Shown here: positions 1 to 5,960 of the stretch, piece after piece
Numbering within the stretch: position 1 is the first letter of the stretch
How the letters are laid out: every line of letters starts with the position of its first letter
Source: UBA11386 sp035286785
GTDB lineage: Bacteria; Planctomycetota; Planctomycetia; Pirellulales; Thermoguttaceae
DNA: 6,980 nucleotides
NCBI GenBank assembly: GCA_035286785.1
Contig: DATECS010000202.1
Coordinates: forward strand, 1-6,980
Direction: 5' to 3'
The notes under the pieces: model-generated
The model's database searches: none
What the model was told of the DNA's origin: nothing
The model's input: only the letters and a program-made list of their open reading frames with translations
Position numbers and translations under genes: made by a program

Positions 1-1913
1 AGTCTGTGGAGCTTCGAGGCCGCCCAGGCCACGGCCATGAACAGTGGCTCGTAAACGTATCGCCGGAACAGGTCGGGCGTGTGCGTGTGCAGCGAGGCGA
101 CTTTCGGGAACAGCCCATGCGGCGAGTGGATATCGTTACGCGGCTGGAGGAACAAGCGAAACAGGATGGCCAGCGACCGCGTGAAAGACGAAGCCGTGTA
201 TTGCATGCGTGGGGCGGGAGCGACGTAACCGCAATCCCAGGTCACCGCCCGCTCGACGCGACGGCCGGCCAACAGCCGGCGCCGAACGAGCGCGAGCAAC
301 GCCACGAGTCCCAACAAGACGCAAGACCCCATCACGACGCCTGTCAGTGGGCCGGATGCCAAGGAAACGTCCCTCTCCGAAAGGGAGAGAGGACTCCCTT
401 GCGGCGCGACGACGGCCACCGCCGACTGGAGCACGATCGGGCACCACGGCGCGGCCAGGCCGATCGCCACGCACAAGCCGGCCAACACGATCATCGGCCA
501 ACGCATAGCCGCGCCGGCTTCGTGCGCGTCATGGAGTTCAGCGCTTCGTGCCTCGCCCAGGAACACAATGCCAAAGGCCTTGGTAAAACAGGCCGCGGCC
601 AGCCCGCCGATCAACGCCAGCCCGCCGACGACCAGCACGCCCAGCAAGGGCCAGGCCGGCGCGTCGAGAGGCGGGCTGCCGAGTCCCGTGACGGCGCCCA
701 GGTAAATCAAAAACTCGCTGACGAACCCGTTCAGCGGGGGTAGCCCGGAAATGGCCGCCGCGCCGACGAGGAACGTCGCGCCCGTGACCGGCATGCGTTT
801 GAGCAACCCGCCCAACCGATCGAGTTCGCCCGTGCCGGTGGCGTGCAGAACGGAGCCCGCGCCGAGAAACAGCAGGCTCTTGAACAGGGCGTGGTTGACG
901 ACGTGCAGCAGGCAACCGCTCAACCCCAGGACGGCCATCGCCGGATTGTGGTAGCTGATTCCCAAGACGCCCACGCCGAGGCCCATCGTGATGATGCCGA
1001 TGTTTTCGACGCTGCAATAGGCCAGCAGTCGTTTCAGGTCGTGCTGCGACAGGGCGTACAACACGCCGAGGATGCCGGAAACGACGCCGATAGTCACCAA
1101 CGTCCACCCCCACCAGGGCTCCGGCGATCCGAAAAGCGTGAGCATCCGCAACAGGCCGTAGATGCCCGTTTTGATCATCACGCCGCTCATCACGGCCGAG
1201 ACGTGCGACGGCGCGGCCGGATGCGCCTCGGGCAGCCAGACGTGCATCGGAATCAGACCGGCCTTCGTGCCGAAGCCGATCAGGGCTAGCACGAAGAACA
1301 CGCCGCTGGGCGCGGCGGCGGTCGATAGATTCTCGAAGTCAAGCGAATCAGCGTCCTTGCTCAACAGCAGAAACAGCGCAAGCAGGAAGGCCGTGCCCAG
1401 GTGCATGGCCACCAGATAGACCCAGCCCGCCCGGCGAACGCTTTTTTGTTCGTCGTCGAGTGTGACGAGGAAGAAGGAAGCCAGCGACATGAGTTCCCAA
1501 GCGACCAGGAACAGCACGCCGTTTCGCGCGACGACAACCGTCAACATGCTGGCGGTCAACAGATTGAAGAAGAACCACGACACGCCGAGGTTTTTCTTCC
1601 CGGCGCGCGCACGCAAGTATTCATTCCCATAGACGGCCGCCAGCATCGTGACCAGCGCGATCACCGCCGCGAAAACCGCGGAAAGCGCATCGAGTTCCAT
1701 GTTGGCCGAGCCCAGCGGCCACGACCAGGCCCAACGCAGCGACAGCGGCCGGCCCGACGTGAGCACGCCGACCGATTGAACCAGGGCGATCCCGCCGCCG
1801 GCCAGCGCGCCGACGGTCCCCAGAAAGCACGCGGCCCTGGGAAATCGTCCGACGGCCGTCGCAAGGACGCCCCCGGTCAACAAAACCGCCAACGCTGTCA
1901 AAAACCAAACCAT
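1..1913 (-). CDS. hyfB: HyfB/HycC-type proton-pumping membrane subunit, partial at the left edge
   Basis: The frame is open from ATG at 1913 to the window edge, giving 637 residues without a stop. It is a very hydrophobic protein of the NuoL/MrpA-related antiporter family, which moves protons across the cytoplasmic membrane in complex I-like and group 4 hydrogenase-like complexes. Family landmarks are visible: VAWELMSLASFF with Glu140 (TM5 Glu), GFGTKAGLIPMHVWLPEAHP with Lys217 and His225, SQHDLKRLLAYCSVENIG near 289-306, NHALFKSLLFLGAG near 340-353, SGLPPLNGFVSEF near 389-401 and Lys445 in a late helix. The C-terminal part has TWDCGY (558-563) and RMQYTASSF (569-577), which point to HyfB/HycC rather than NuoL. 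E. coli HyfB is about 670 residues, so little is missing. It starts 14 bases after the EIIA gene stop and has no clear Shine-Dalgarno, suggesting translational coupling. Residues 507-515 (SPLSLSERD) are coded by a hairpin. Whether the complex is a hydrogenase or another oxidoreductase cannot be told here. Confidence 0.9.
   Translation of the reverse strand, partial: MVWFLTALAVLLTGGVLATAVGRFPRAACFLGTVGALAGGGIALVQSVGVLTSGRPLSLRWAWSWPLGSANMELDALSAVFAAVIALVTMLAAVYGNEYLRARAGKKNLGVSWFFFNLLTASMLTVVVARNGVLFLVAWELMSLASFFLVTLDDEQKSVRRAGWVYLVAMHLGTAFLLALFLLLSKDADSLDFENLSTAAAPSGVFFVLALIGFGTKAGLIPMHVWLPEAHPAAPSHVSAVMSGVMIKTGIYGLLRMLTLFGSPEPWWGWTLVTIGVVSGILGVLYALSQHDLKRLLAYCSVENIGIITMGLGVGVLGISYHNPAMAVLGLSGCLLHVVNHALFKSLLFLGAGSVLHATGTGELDRLGGLLKRMPVTGATFLVGAAAISGLPPLNGFVSEFLIYLGAVTGLGSPPLDAPAWPLLGVLVVGGLALIGGLAAACFTKAFGIVFLGEARSAELHDAHEAGAAMRWPMIVLAGLCVAIGLAAPWCPIVLQSAVAVVAPQGSPLSLSERDVSLASGPLTGVVMGSCVLLGLVALLALVRRRLLAGRRVERAVTWDCGYVAPAPRMQYTASSFTRSLAILFRLFLQPRNDIHSPHGLFPKVASLHTHTPDLFRRYVYEPLFMAVAWAASKLHR
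369..394. repeat. Small hairpin inside the hyfB-like coding region
   Basis: Bases 369-378 pair with 384-394 to form a ten-base-pair stem with one bulged A (390) and a five-base loop GAAAG. On the minus strand it encodes residues 507-515 (SPLSLSERD) of the HyfB-like protein. These lie in a polar stretch between two hydrophobic segments, the kind of variable loop that tolerates insertion. The core (CTCTCC-GAAAG-GGAGAG) resembles short hairpin repeats scattered in many planctomycete genomes, but that is from memory. It may be a decayed repeat or simply chance. Confidence 0.4.
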
Positions 1914-1927
1914 GACGAGGAGACTTT

Positions 1928-2617
1928 CTAAGGATGCGACGCCGGCGGGGGAATACTCTCGTCGACGAATTGGCTTGCGGCAAGGATCTGTTCCCGCGAC
2001 CCTTGGCCGGCAATGACGTCCGTGAAAGCCGGTTGCTGGAGCGAATAGCTCAGCCGGGCCAGCAGATGGAGGTGGGCGCGGATCGTGGGGCTGACGATGG
2101 TGAACAGCGTGTGGACCGGCCGACCGTCGAGCGCGCCGAATTCGATCGGCCGTTCGAGGAAACAGAGCGTGACCATCGGCTGAAGGATGTGCATCACGAT
2201 GGGATTGCGCACGTGGGGCACGGCGATCCCGTTGCCCAGCGCCGTCGAACCGAGCGATTCCCGGGCCAAAAGCACCTGGAACAAGAACTGGCGATCAACC
2301 CGGTCGGGCAGGGGCATGATTTCGACCAGCGACTGGAGCACGGAACGCTTGTCGGTTCCGCTAAGCCGATAGTGGATGCCGCCCACCCGCAGGGCGTCGG
2401 ACAGGCTTACGGCGGGCCCGCCCGAGTCCGGCTCGACGAAGATGTCGGCCGAGACGTTTTGCCGTTGCGACGTGGCCCATTCGAGCAATTCGGCCCGATT
2501 GAAGCGATACTGCTCGTTGATCCGATAGGCGGGCAACCTACCCTGTTTGACCCAGCGGTAGATCGTCTTTTCGGAAACTTTGAGCAGTTGAGCCGATTCG
2601 CGAACGCTCAGATCCAT
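1928..2617 (-). CDS. Helix-turn-helix and PTS EIIA type-2 fusion protein (PtsN-like)
   Basis: This 229-residue cytoplasmic protein starts at ATG 2617 and ends with TAG at 1930-1928. Residues 1-50 (LSVRESAQLLKVSEKTIYRW, then VKQGRLPAYRI and FNRAELLEW) form an excisionase/MerR-like HTH_17 fold that should bind DNA. After a linker of about 25 residues, residues 72-218 match the PTS EIIA type-2 (fructose/nitrogen) domain: ARESLGSTALGNGIAVPH has the phosphorylatable His135, and RAHLHLLARLS (180-190) carries the second conserved histidine (182). In PtsN the histidine receives phosphate from the NPr/HPr chain and the phosphorylation state controls partner proteins. No EIIB or EIIC partner is visible, so a regulatory rather than a sugar-transport role is likely. 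The stop lies 14 bases before the HyfB-like gene, so the two are almost certainly one operon. The ribosome site is weak (GGCGAGGC about 10 bases upstream). The DNA target and signal are unknown. Confidence 0.88.
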   Translation of the reverse strand: MDLSVRESAQLLKVSEKTIYRWVKQGRLPAYRINEQYRFNRAELLEWATSQRQNVSADIFVEPDSGGPAVSLSDALRVGGIHYRLSGTDKRSVLQSLVEIMPLPDRVDRQFLFQVLLARESLGSTALGNGIAVPHVRNPIVMHILQPMVTLCFLERPIEFGALDGRPVHTLFTIVSPTIRAHLHLLARLSYSLQQPAFTDVIAGQGSREQILAASQFVDESIPPPASHP

Positions 2618-2659
2618 CCCAGTTGCAGCCTCGCCGGCGACCTTCCATGGACAATCGTT

Positions 2660-2689
2660 GACAAGGGGACGAGTTTAGCCACGCTTGTC
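2660..2689. promoter_or_regulatory. Six-base inverted repeat around the putative -10 box, possible operator
   Basis: GACAAG (2660-2665) and CTTGTC (2684-2689) are exact reverse complements that flank the putative -10 of the EIIA-hyfB operon. This is where a dimeric repressor would bind, and the HTH-EIIA protein encoded just downstream would be the obvious candidate for autoregulation. Six-base arms at this distance arise by chance often enough that the call is weak. Confidence 0.2.
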
Positions 2690-2700
2690 CTGGGCTGCAA
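2672..2700 (-). promoter_or_regulatory. Candidate promoter for the EIIA-hyfB operon
   Basis: Read on the minus strand, a -35-like TTGCAG (2700-2695) and a -10-like TAAACT (2677-2672) are separated by exactly 17 bases. The start of transcription would be near 2665, giving a leader of about 48 bases before ATG 2617. Matches to the sigma-70 consensus are three and four of six, so this is only a candidate. It is the best placed pair between the palindromic repeat and the gene. Confidence 0.35.
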
Positions 2701-2734
2701 GGGCAGTTTTTCAATCTCCGAGGTGCGTTCCCAT

Positions 2735-2823
2735 CGTAGGGTGCGTCTGGACGCACCACGTAGGTCAGGCTGTGCCTGACGGCAAAAACGGTTTCTCCTC
2801 GGTGCGTCCAGACGCACCCTACG
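2735..2823. repeat. Nested palindromic intergenic element (REP/MITE-like)
   Basis: Bases 2735-2757 and 2801-2823 are perfect 23-base inverted repeats. Each arm contains its own near-palindrome (GTGCGTC and GACGCAC around two bases), and the space between them holds a third hairpin, GTCAGGC-TGT-GCCTGAC at 2764-2780. The whole 89-base unit could fold as one long stem or as three small hairpins. It carries no coding sequence and no U-rich tail, so it is a repeat rather than a standard terminator, although it could stop or protect transcripts arriving from either side. Its right arm overlaps the last codon and TAG stop (2821-2819) of the dipeptidase gene. Confidence 0.85.
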
Positions 2824-4198
2824 CCCCGCGCACCGGACACGACGCCAACTCCTCCCACAGCCGCGCGCTGGCCCGAATGCCGCGGTGGAAATCGGCCAGC
2901 GAAAATTTTTCGTTCGGGCTGTGCGCGTTGTCGTCGCCTTGGCCCCAGCCGAGCAGAAGCACGTCCACGCCTAACTCTTCGGCCAGCACGACCACGATCG
3001 GGATCGACCCGCCTTCACGCGTAAAAACCGGCGGCGTGCCGAAGGCCGTCTCGACGGCCCGGGCCGCCGCCTGCGTATAAGGGCTGTCCTCGGAGACCAA
3101 CACGCCGCGCCCGCCGTGATGGACCAAAAGTTCCATCTCGATGCCCGGCGGACAGGCTTGAGTGAGTTTTTCGCGCAAGCCTTCGACGATCTTCGCCGGT
3201 TCTTGGTTGGGCACCAGCCGGAAGCTCAGTTTCGCTCCGGCCGTCGAGGGCAGCACCGTCTTCGCTCCTTCGCCCTGGTATCAGCTCCACAGACCGCACA
3301 CGTCAAACGTCGGTCGGGCCCAAAGCCGTTCGAGCGCCGTAAAACCCTCCTCGCCGCTGAGCGACGAAACGCCGATGCCCGCCCGATAGGCCGCTTCGTC
3401 GAACGCCAATGCGGCCATTTGTTCGCGCTGCTTATCGGTCAGCGGGACCACATCGTCATAGAAGCCCGGGATCTGAATCCGGCCATGCTCGTCCACCAAC
3501 GCGGCCAGCATCTTGGCCATCGCATTGGCCGGATTGGCGACCGCGCCGCCGAACGAGCCGGAGTGCAGGTCGCGATTGGGGCCTCTCAGCCGCAGGTCGG
3601 CATAGACGATCCCCCGCAGGCCGCAGGTGATCGCTGGCCGGCCGGGCCCGAACTGGCTGGAGTCGCTCACCACGGCGCAGTCGCACGCCAATCGTTCGCG
3701 ATTCGCGCGCACGAACGCGGCCAAGCCTTGTCCGCCACATTCCTCTTCGCCCTCGATGATGAATTTCAGATTGATCGGCAGACGCCGCTCGACCGCCAGC
3801 CAGGCCTCGGCGCTCTTGACGTGCGTGAGCATCTGGCCCTTGTCGTCGGTCGAGCCTCGGGCAAAGACGCACCCGTCGCGCACCGTCGGCTCGAACGGCG
3901 GAGTGATCCAAAGCTCCAAGGGCACCACCGGCTGCACGTCGTAGTGCCCATAGACCAGCGCCGTCGGCGCGCCCGGCACGTGGGGCGACTCGGCGTAGAC
4001 CAACGGGTGGCCGTCGGTTGGAATGATCTCCGTCGGAAAACCCATCCGCTCGAACTGCCCGGCCACCCACCCGGCCGCCCGGGCCACGTCGTCGCGATAG
4101 GTCGGATCGGCGCTGATGCTGGCGATCCGCAGGAATTCGCACAACTCCTGCTCGAATCGGTCCCGATTGGCGTCCAAATAGTCATTGATCGGTTGCAT
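2819..4198 (-). pseudogene. M20-family metallodipeptidase gene interrupted by one in-frame TGA
   Basis: Read through the TGA at 3283-3281, the frame encodes about 459 codons, the usual size of M20 dipeptidases (CNDP/PepV-like, dinuclear zinc). The first 305 residues carry YGHYDVQP (His85, Asp87), GSTDDKGQ (Asp118), EGEEECGG (catalytic Glu151, metal Glu152), VVSDSS (Asp179) and the lid-domain His212. After the stop the same frame continues with YQGEGAKTVLPSTAGAK, RLVPNQEP and AHSPNEKF (His426, the last metal ligand). The family reads GLWxGYxGEGAKT here, so TGA stands where GGA (Gly) is expected: one base change and no frameshift. The 305-residue product lacks half the lid and one zinc ligand and should be inactive. 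GTG at 3256 could restart translation, with AAGGAG (3270-3265) eight bases before it. The start ATG 4198 has a good GAGGG site. Everything else looks under selection, so the lesion is recent or a sequence error. Confidence 0.85.
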
Positions 4199-4282
4199 CA
4201 GAAAATCCCTCGCGTGTGACGTCGATTCCGAAAAGGGGTACGGTGCCCGGCATCCGGCCCGAGTGGGTGGTCCGCCGGCTGC

Positions 4283-4311
4283 TTATGTCCCGAAGAGCCA
4301 TCCAATATAAT
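4283..4311 (+). promoter_or_regulatory. Candidate mtaB promoter giving a nearly leaderless transcript
   Basis: A perfect TATAAT lies at 4306-4311. With a normal 6-8 base gap, transcription would start at about 4317-4319, on or just before the ATG at 4319. The -35 region at 17-base spacing (TTATGT, 4283-4288) is poor. No Shine-Dalgarno stands at a useful distance from either ATG 4310 or ATG 4319, which fits a leaderless message. The rest of the 111-base divergent spacer (4199-4309) shows only the dipeptidase ribosome site near 4206-4211 and no clear promoter for that gene. Confidence 0.45.
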
Positions 4312-5737
4312 GGTATCCATGCCCACGCTCAAGACAGTCACCCTCGGCTGCAAGGTCAATCAATACGAGACCCAATGGGTCCGCGAGGCGTTGGCGCGGC
4401 TGGGCTACGAGGACTCGCCCGACGCCCGGCCGGCCGATTTGTGCGTGGTCAACACCTGCACCGTCACGGCCGAAGCCGATCGCAAAAGCCGCAAGCTCAT
4501 CCGCCAGATGGCCCGAGAGAATCCCGGCACACGGATCGTTGTGATGGGTTGCTACGCCACGCGCCGCCCCGAGGAGGCCGCCGCCCTGCCCGGTGTGTGC
4601 GAAGTCATCACCGATAAACGCCGGTTGCCCGAGTGGCTTGCTCGGCTCGGCTTGCACGAGTTGCCGACGGGCGTCACGTCGTTCGACGGTCGCAGCCGGG
4701 CTTACGTGAAGATTCAGGACGGTTGCCGGATGGAGTGCGCGTATTGCGTCATCCCCCGGACGCGGCCGGTGCTCGAAAGCCGTCCGATTCCCCATGTGCT
4801 CGACGAAATCCGCCGCCTGGTCGACGCCGGCTATCGCGAAATCGTCCTGACGGGCATCCACCTGGGCTACTATGGAGTCGATTTGGTTGAAGAAGATGAT
4901 CGGCTGTTGACAAGAAAACCGAGCCGCGACCGTGAGGGAGCGGTTTTTGAGTGTAACAAGGTTCAACCGCTCCCTCACGGTCGCGGCTCGGTTTTAGAGA
5001 GTCGCGGCTCGGAACATATCGTGAATTTTGGCGAGTACGCGACATCAAGCTCGCCGCCGACGCTGGCTTCTTTGCTGCGAGAGATTGCCCAGCTCGACGG
5101 CGCGTTTCGCGTGCGGATCTCCAGCATGGAAGCGGCCGAAGTGACCGACGAGTTGTTGGACGTGATGGCCGAACACCCCGAGCGGATTTGTCCTCACTTG
5201 CACGTTTCGATGCAGAGCGGTTCCGACGACGTATTGCGCCGAATGCGGCGCCACTACACGAGCGGTCAGTTCATCGAACGATGCGAACGCATCAAGCGGC
5301 GGCTCGATCGGCCGGGCCTGACCACGGACGTGATCGTCGGCTTCCCGGGCGAGACCGAAGCCGACTTCGAGGCGACTTGTCGCGTGGTCCGGCAGGTGGG
5401 ATTCTCGAAGATCCACGTGTTCCGGTTCAGCCCACGGCCCGGTACCGCGGCCGAGAAGATGCCTGATCCCGTGCCGGGCGAGGTGCAGCAGCGAAGGTCA
5501 ATGCGGCTTGCCCGGATTGAGCAGGATCTGCGAACCGCCTATTTTGAAGGTCTCCTGGGCGAGCCGCTTTGGGTGCTGGTCGAATCGATCGCAGTCGATC
5601 GGTCGGGCTACCTGCTGGGCACCTCGGCACGATACGTGCCCGTGGTGCTGCCGGGTGGTGCGGACCGCGTTGGTCAATTGGTCCGCGCGACGGCCCAATC
5701 TGTTGAAAATGGGCAAATTTGGGCCGAACCGACCTGA
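4310..5737 (+). CDS. mtaB: tRNA methylthiotransferase, MtaB type (t6A37 to ms2t6A37), with a palindrome-coded insertion
   Basis: The enzyme is a radical SAM protein that adds a methylthio group to t6A at position 37 of ANN-decoding tRNAs in the cytoplasm. The N-terminal UPF0004 domain has the three auxiliary-cluster cysteines: Cys14 (TLGCKVNQYET), Cys50 (VVNTCTVT) and Cys81 (VMGCYA). The radical SAM motif is CRMECAYC (Cys139, Cys143, Cys146), followed by LTGIHLGYYGVDL (180-192), PHLHVSMQSGSD (295-306), TTDVIVGFPGETE (338-350) and FSKIHVFRFSPRPGT (365-379). A TRAM-like RNA-binding tail covers roughly 405-475. TVTLGCKVNQYET marks the MtaB/e-MtaB branch rather than MiaB or RimO. Relatives as I remember them have only about 15 residues between LGYYGVD and the SLLREIAxLDGxFRVR block; here there are about 55, and residues 202-229 are encoded by an inverted repeat. 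All catalytic motifs are intact. The ATG at 4319 (MPTLKTV) is as likely a start as 4310. The stop is TGA. Confidence 0.92.
   Translation: MVSMPTLKTVTLGCKVNQYETQWVREALARLGYEDSPDARPADLCVVNTCTVTAEADRKSRKLIRQMARENPGTRIVVMGCYATRRPEEAAALPGVCEVITDKRRLPEWLARLGLHELPTGVTSFDGRSRAYVKIQDGCRMECAYCVIPRTRPVLESRPIPHVLDEIRRLVDAGYREIVLTGIHLGYYGVDLVEEDDRLLTRKPSRDREGAVFECNKVQPLPHGRGSVLESRGSEHIVNFGEYATSSSPPTLASLLREIAQLDGAFRVRISSMEAAEVTDELLDVMAEHPERICPHLHVSMQSGSDDVLRRMRRHYTSGQFIERCERIKRRLDRPGLTTDVIVGFPGETEADFEATCRVVRQVGFSKIHVFRFSPRPGTAAEKMPDPVPGEVQQRRSMRLARIEQDLRTAYFEGLLGEPLWVLVESIAVDRSGYLLGTSARYVPVVLPGGADRVGQLVRATAQSVENGQIWAEPT
4915..4995. repeat. Perfect 31-bp inverted repeat inserted in frame in mtaB (copy 1)
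   Basis: Bases 4915-4945 and 4965-4995 are exact reverse complements with a 19-base loop, 81 bases in all, which is 27 codons, so the reading frame is kept. The arms are translated as KPSRDREGAV and PLPHGRGSVL (residues 203-230 of MtaB). A 12-base piece of the arm end (GTCGCGGCTCGG, 4980-4991) recurs at 5001-5012, hinting at a decayed neighbouring copy or slippage. A near-identical unit lies at 5756-5830. The element has no stop codon in this frame, which is what lets the gene survive. Confidence 0.93.
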
Positions 5738-5839
5738 TTAACCCCGACTTCACAAAACCGAGCCGCGCTCTGTGAGGGAGCGGTGGAACTTCACGAGAGA
5801 CTACCGCTCCCTCACAGTCGCGGCTCGGTTCGGGGTAAT
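5737..5839. repeat. Second copy of the palindromic element, extended hairpin after mtaB (copy 2)
   Basis: The core arms are 5756-5784 and 5803-5830 with an 18-base loop. They match the mtaB-internal copy at 27 of 28 positions in the right arm, and the left arm has one extra base plus a mismatch. Where copy 1 has a C-G pair in the GACCGTGAG stretch, copy 2 has T-A, a compensatory change that keeps the stem. Outside the core, 5737-5746 pairs with 5831-5839 (CCCCG with CGGGG plus A/T pairs, one bulge), so the hairpin begins right at the mtaB stop codon. There is no U tract, but the structure could still end or stabilise the mtaB transcript. Confidence 0.88.
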
Positions 5840-5844
5840 CCGCT

Positions 5845-5874
5845 CTGGCACGGACAGGGGTCATCTGCTAGACT
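5845..5874 (+). promoter_or_regulatory. Candidate extended -10 promoter for the secreted-protein gene
   Basis: CTGGCA (5845-5850) and TAGACT (5869-5874) are 18 bases apart, and TGC stands directly before the -10, an extended -10 (TGn) pattern. Each box matches the sigma-70 consensus at four of six. Transcription would begin near 5881 and give a leader of about 93 bases. A possible seven-base stem, GACTCCC (5871-5877) with GGGAGTC (5896-5902), spans the start region. Position just after the palindromic repeat and before a gene with a strong ribosome site supports the call. Confidence 0.4.
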
Positions 5875-5960
5875 CCCCCACCCTTGGTATCCGTCGGGAG
5901 TCCGTCTTTGGACTTGGACCCCGGCGGACGAAGCTGCTACGACCTTGCACGAAGTTGCAC

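Noticed and set aside
2..13. Twelve bases (GTCTGTGGAGCT) shared with the minus strand at 3294-3283
   Set aside because: One copy lies in the hyfB-like gene and the other in the dipeptidase. Both code different family residues in different frames, so it is most likely chance.
6..743. Long plus-strand open frame opposite the HyfB-like gene
   Set aside because: Its translation is rich in Arg, Gln, His and Pro with no family pattern. The minus strand encodes recognisable conserved membrane-protein motifs over the same bases. It is a GC-rich antisense shadow.
1934..2779. Plus-strand 281-codon open frame opposite the EIIA gene
   Set aside because: It mirrors the EIIA coding strand and shows no domain. 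The minus-strand protein has HTH and EIIA motifs with the active histidine.
2735..2823. CRISPR-like or transposon terminal repeats
   Set aside because: There are only two inverted arms with no regular spacers and no room for a transposase gene. It fits a palindromic REP/MITE-like unit.
3281..3283. Selenocysteine or genetic-code reassignment at the TGA
   Set aside because: The family has glycine here, not cysteine. No convincing SECIS-like stem directly follows, and TGA acts as the true stop of mtaB in this window.
3256..3300. Frameshift as explanation for the broken dipeptidase
   Set aside because: The codons before and after the TGA are in the same frame and continue the family sequence without loss, so it is a substitution, not an indel.
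3116..4219. Plus-strand 367-codon open frame opposite the dipeptidase gene
   Set aside because: The minus strand has the complete M20 motif set. The plus-strand product is Arg/His/Gln-rich with no recognisable motif, as expected for an antisense frame of GC-rich coding DNA.
4915..4995. Intrinsic terminator within mtaB
   Set aside because: The stem is strong, but it lies inside a continuous, conserved coding frame and the gene's essential C-terminal half follows it. It is better explained as a repeat insertion.
5871..5902. Possible riboswitch or attenuator in the leader of the secreted-protein gene
   Set aside because: Only a seven-base stem with an 18-base loop is visible. There is no alternative pairing with the ribosome site and no known riboswitch core.
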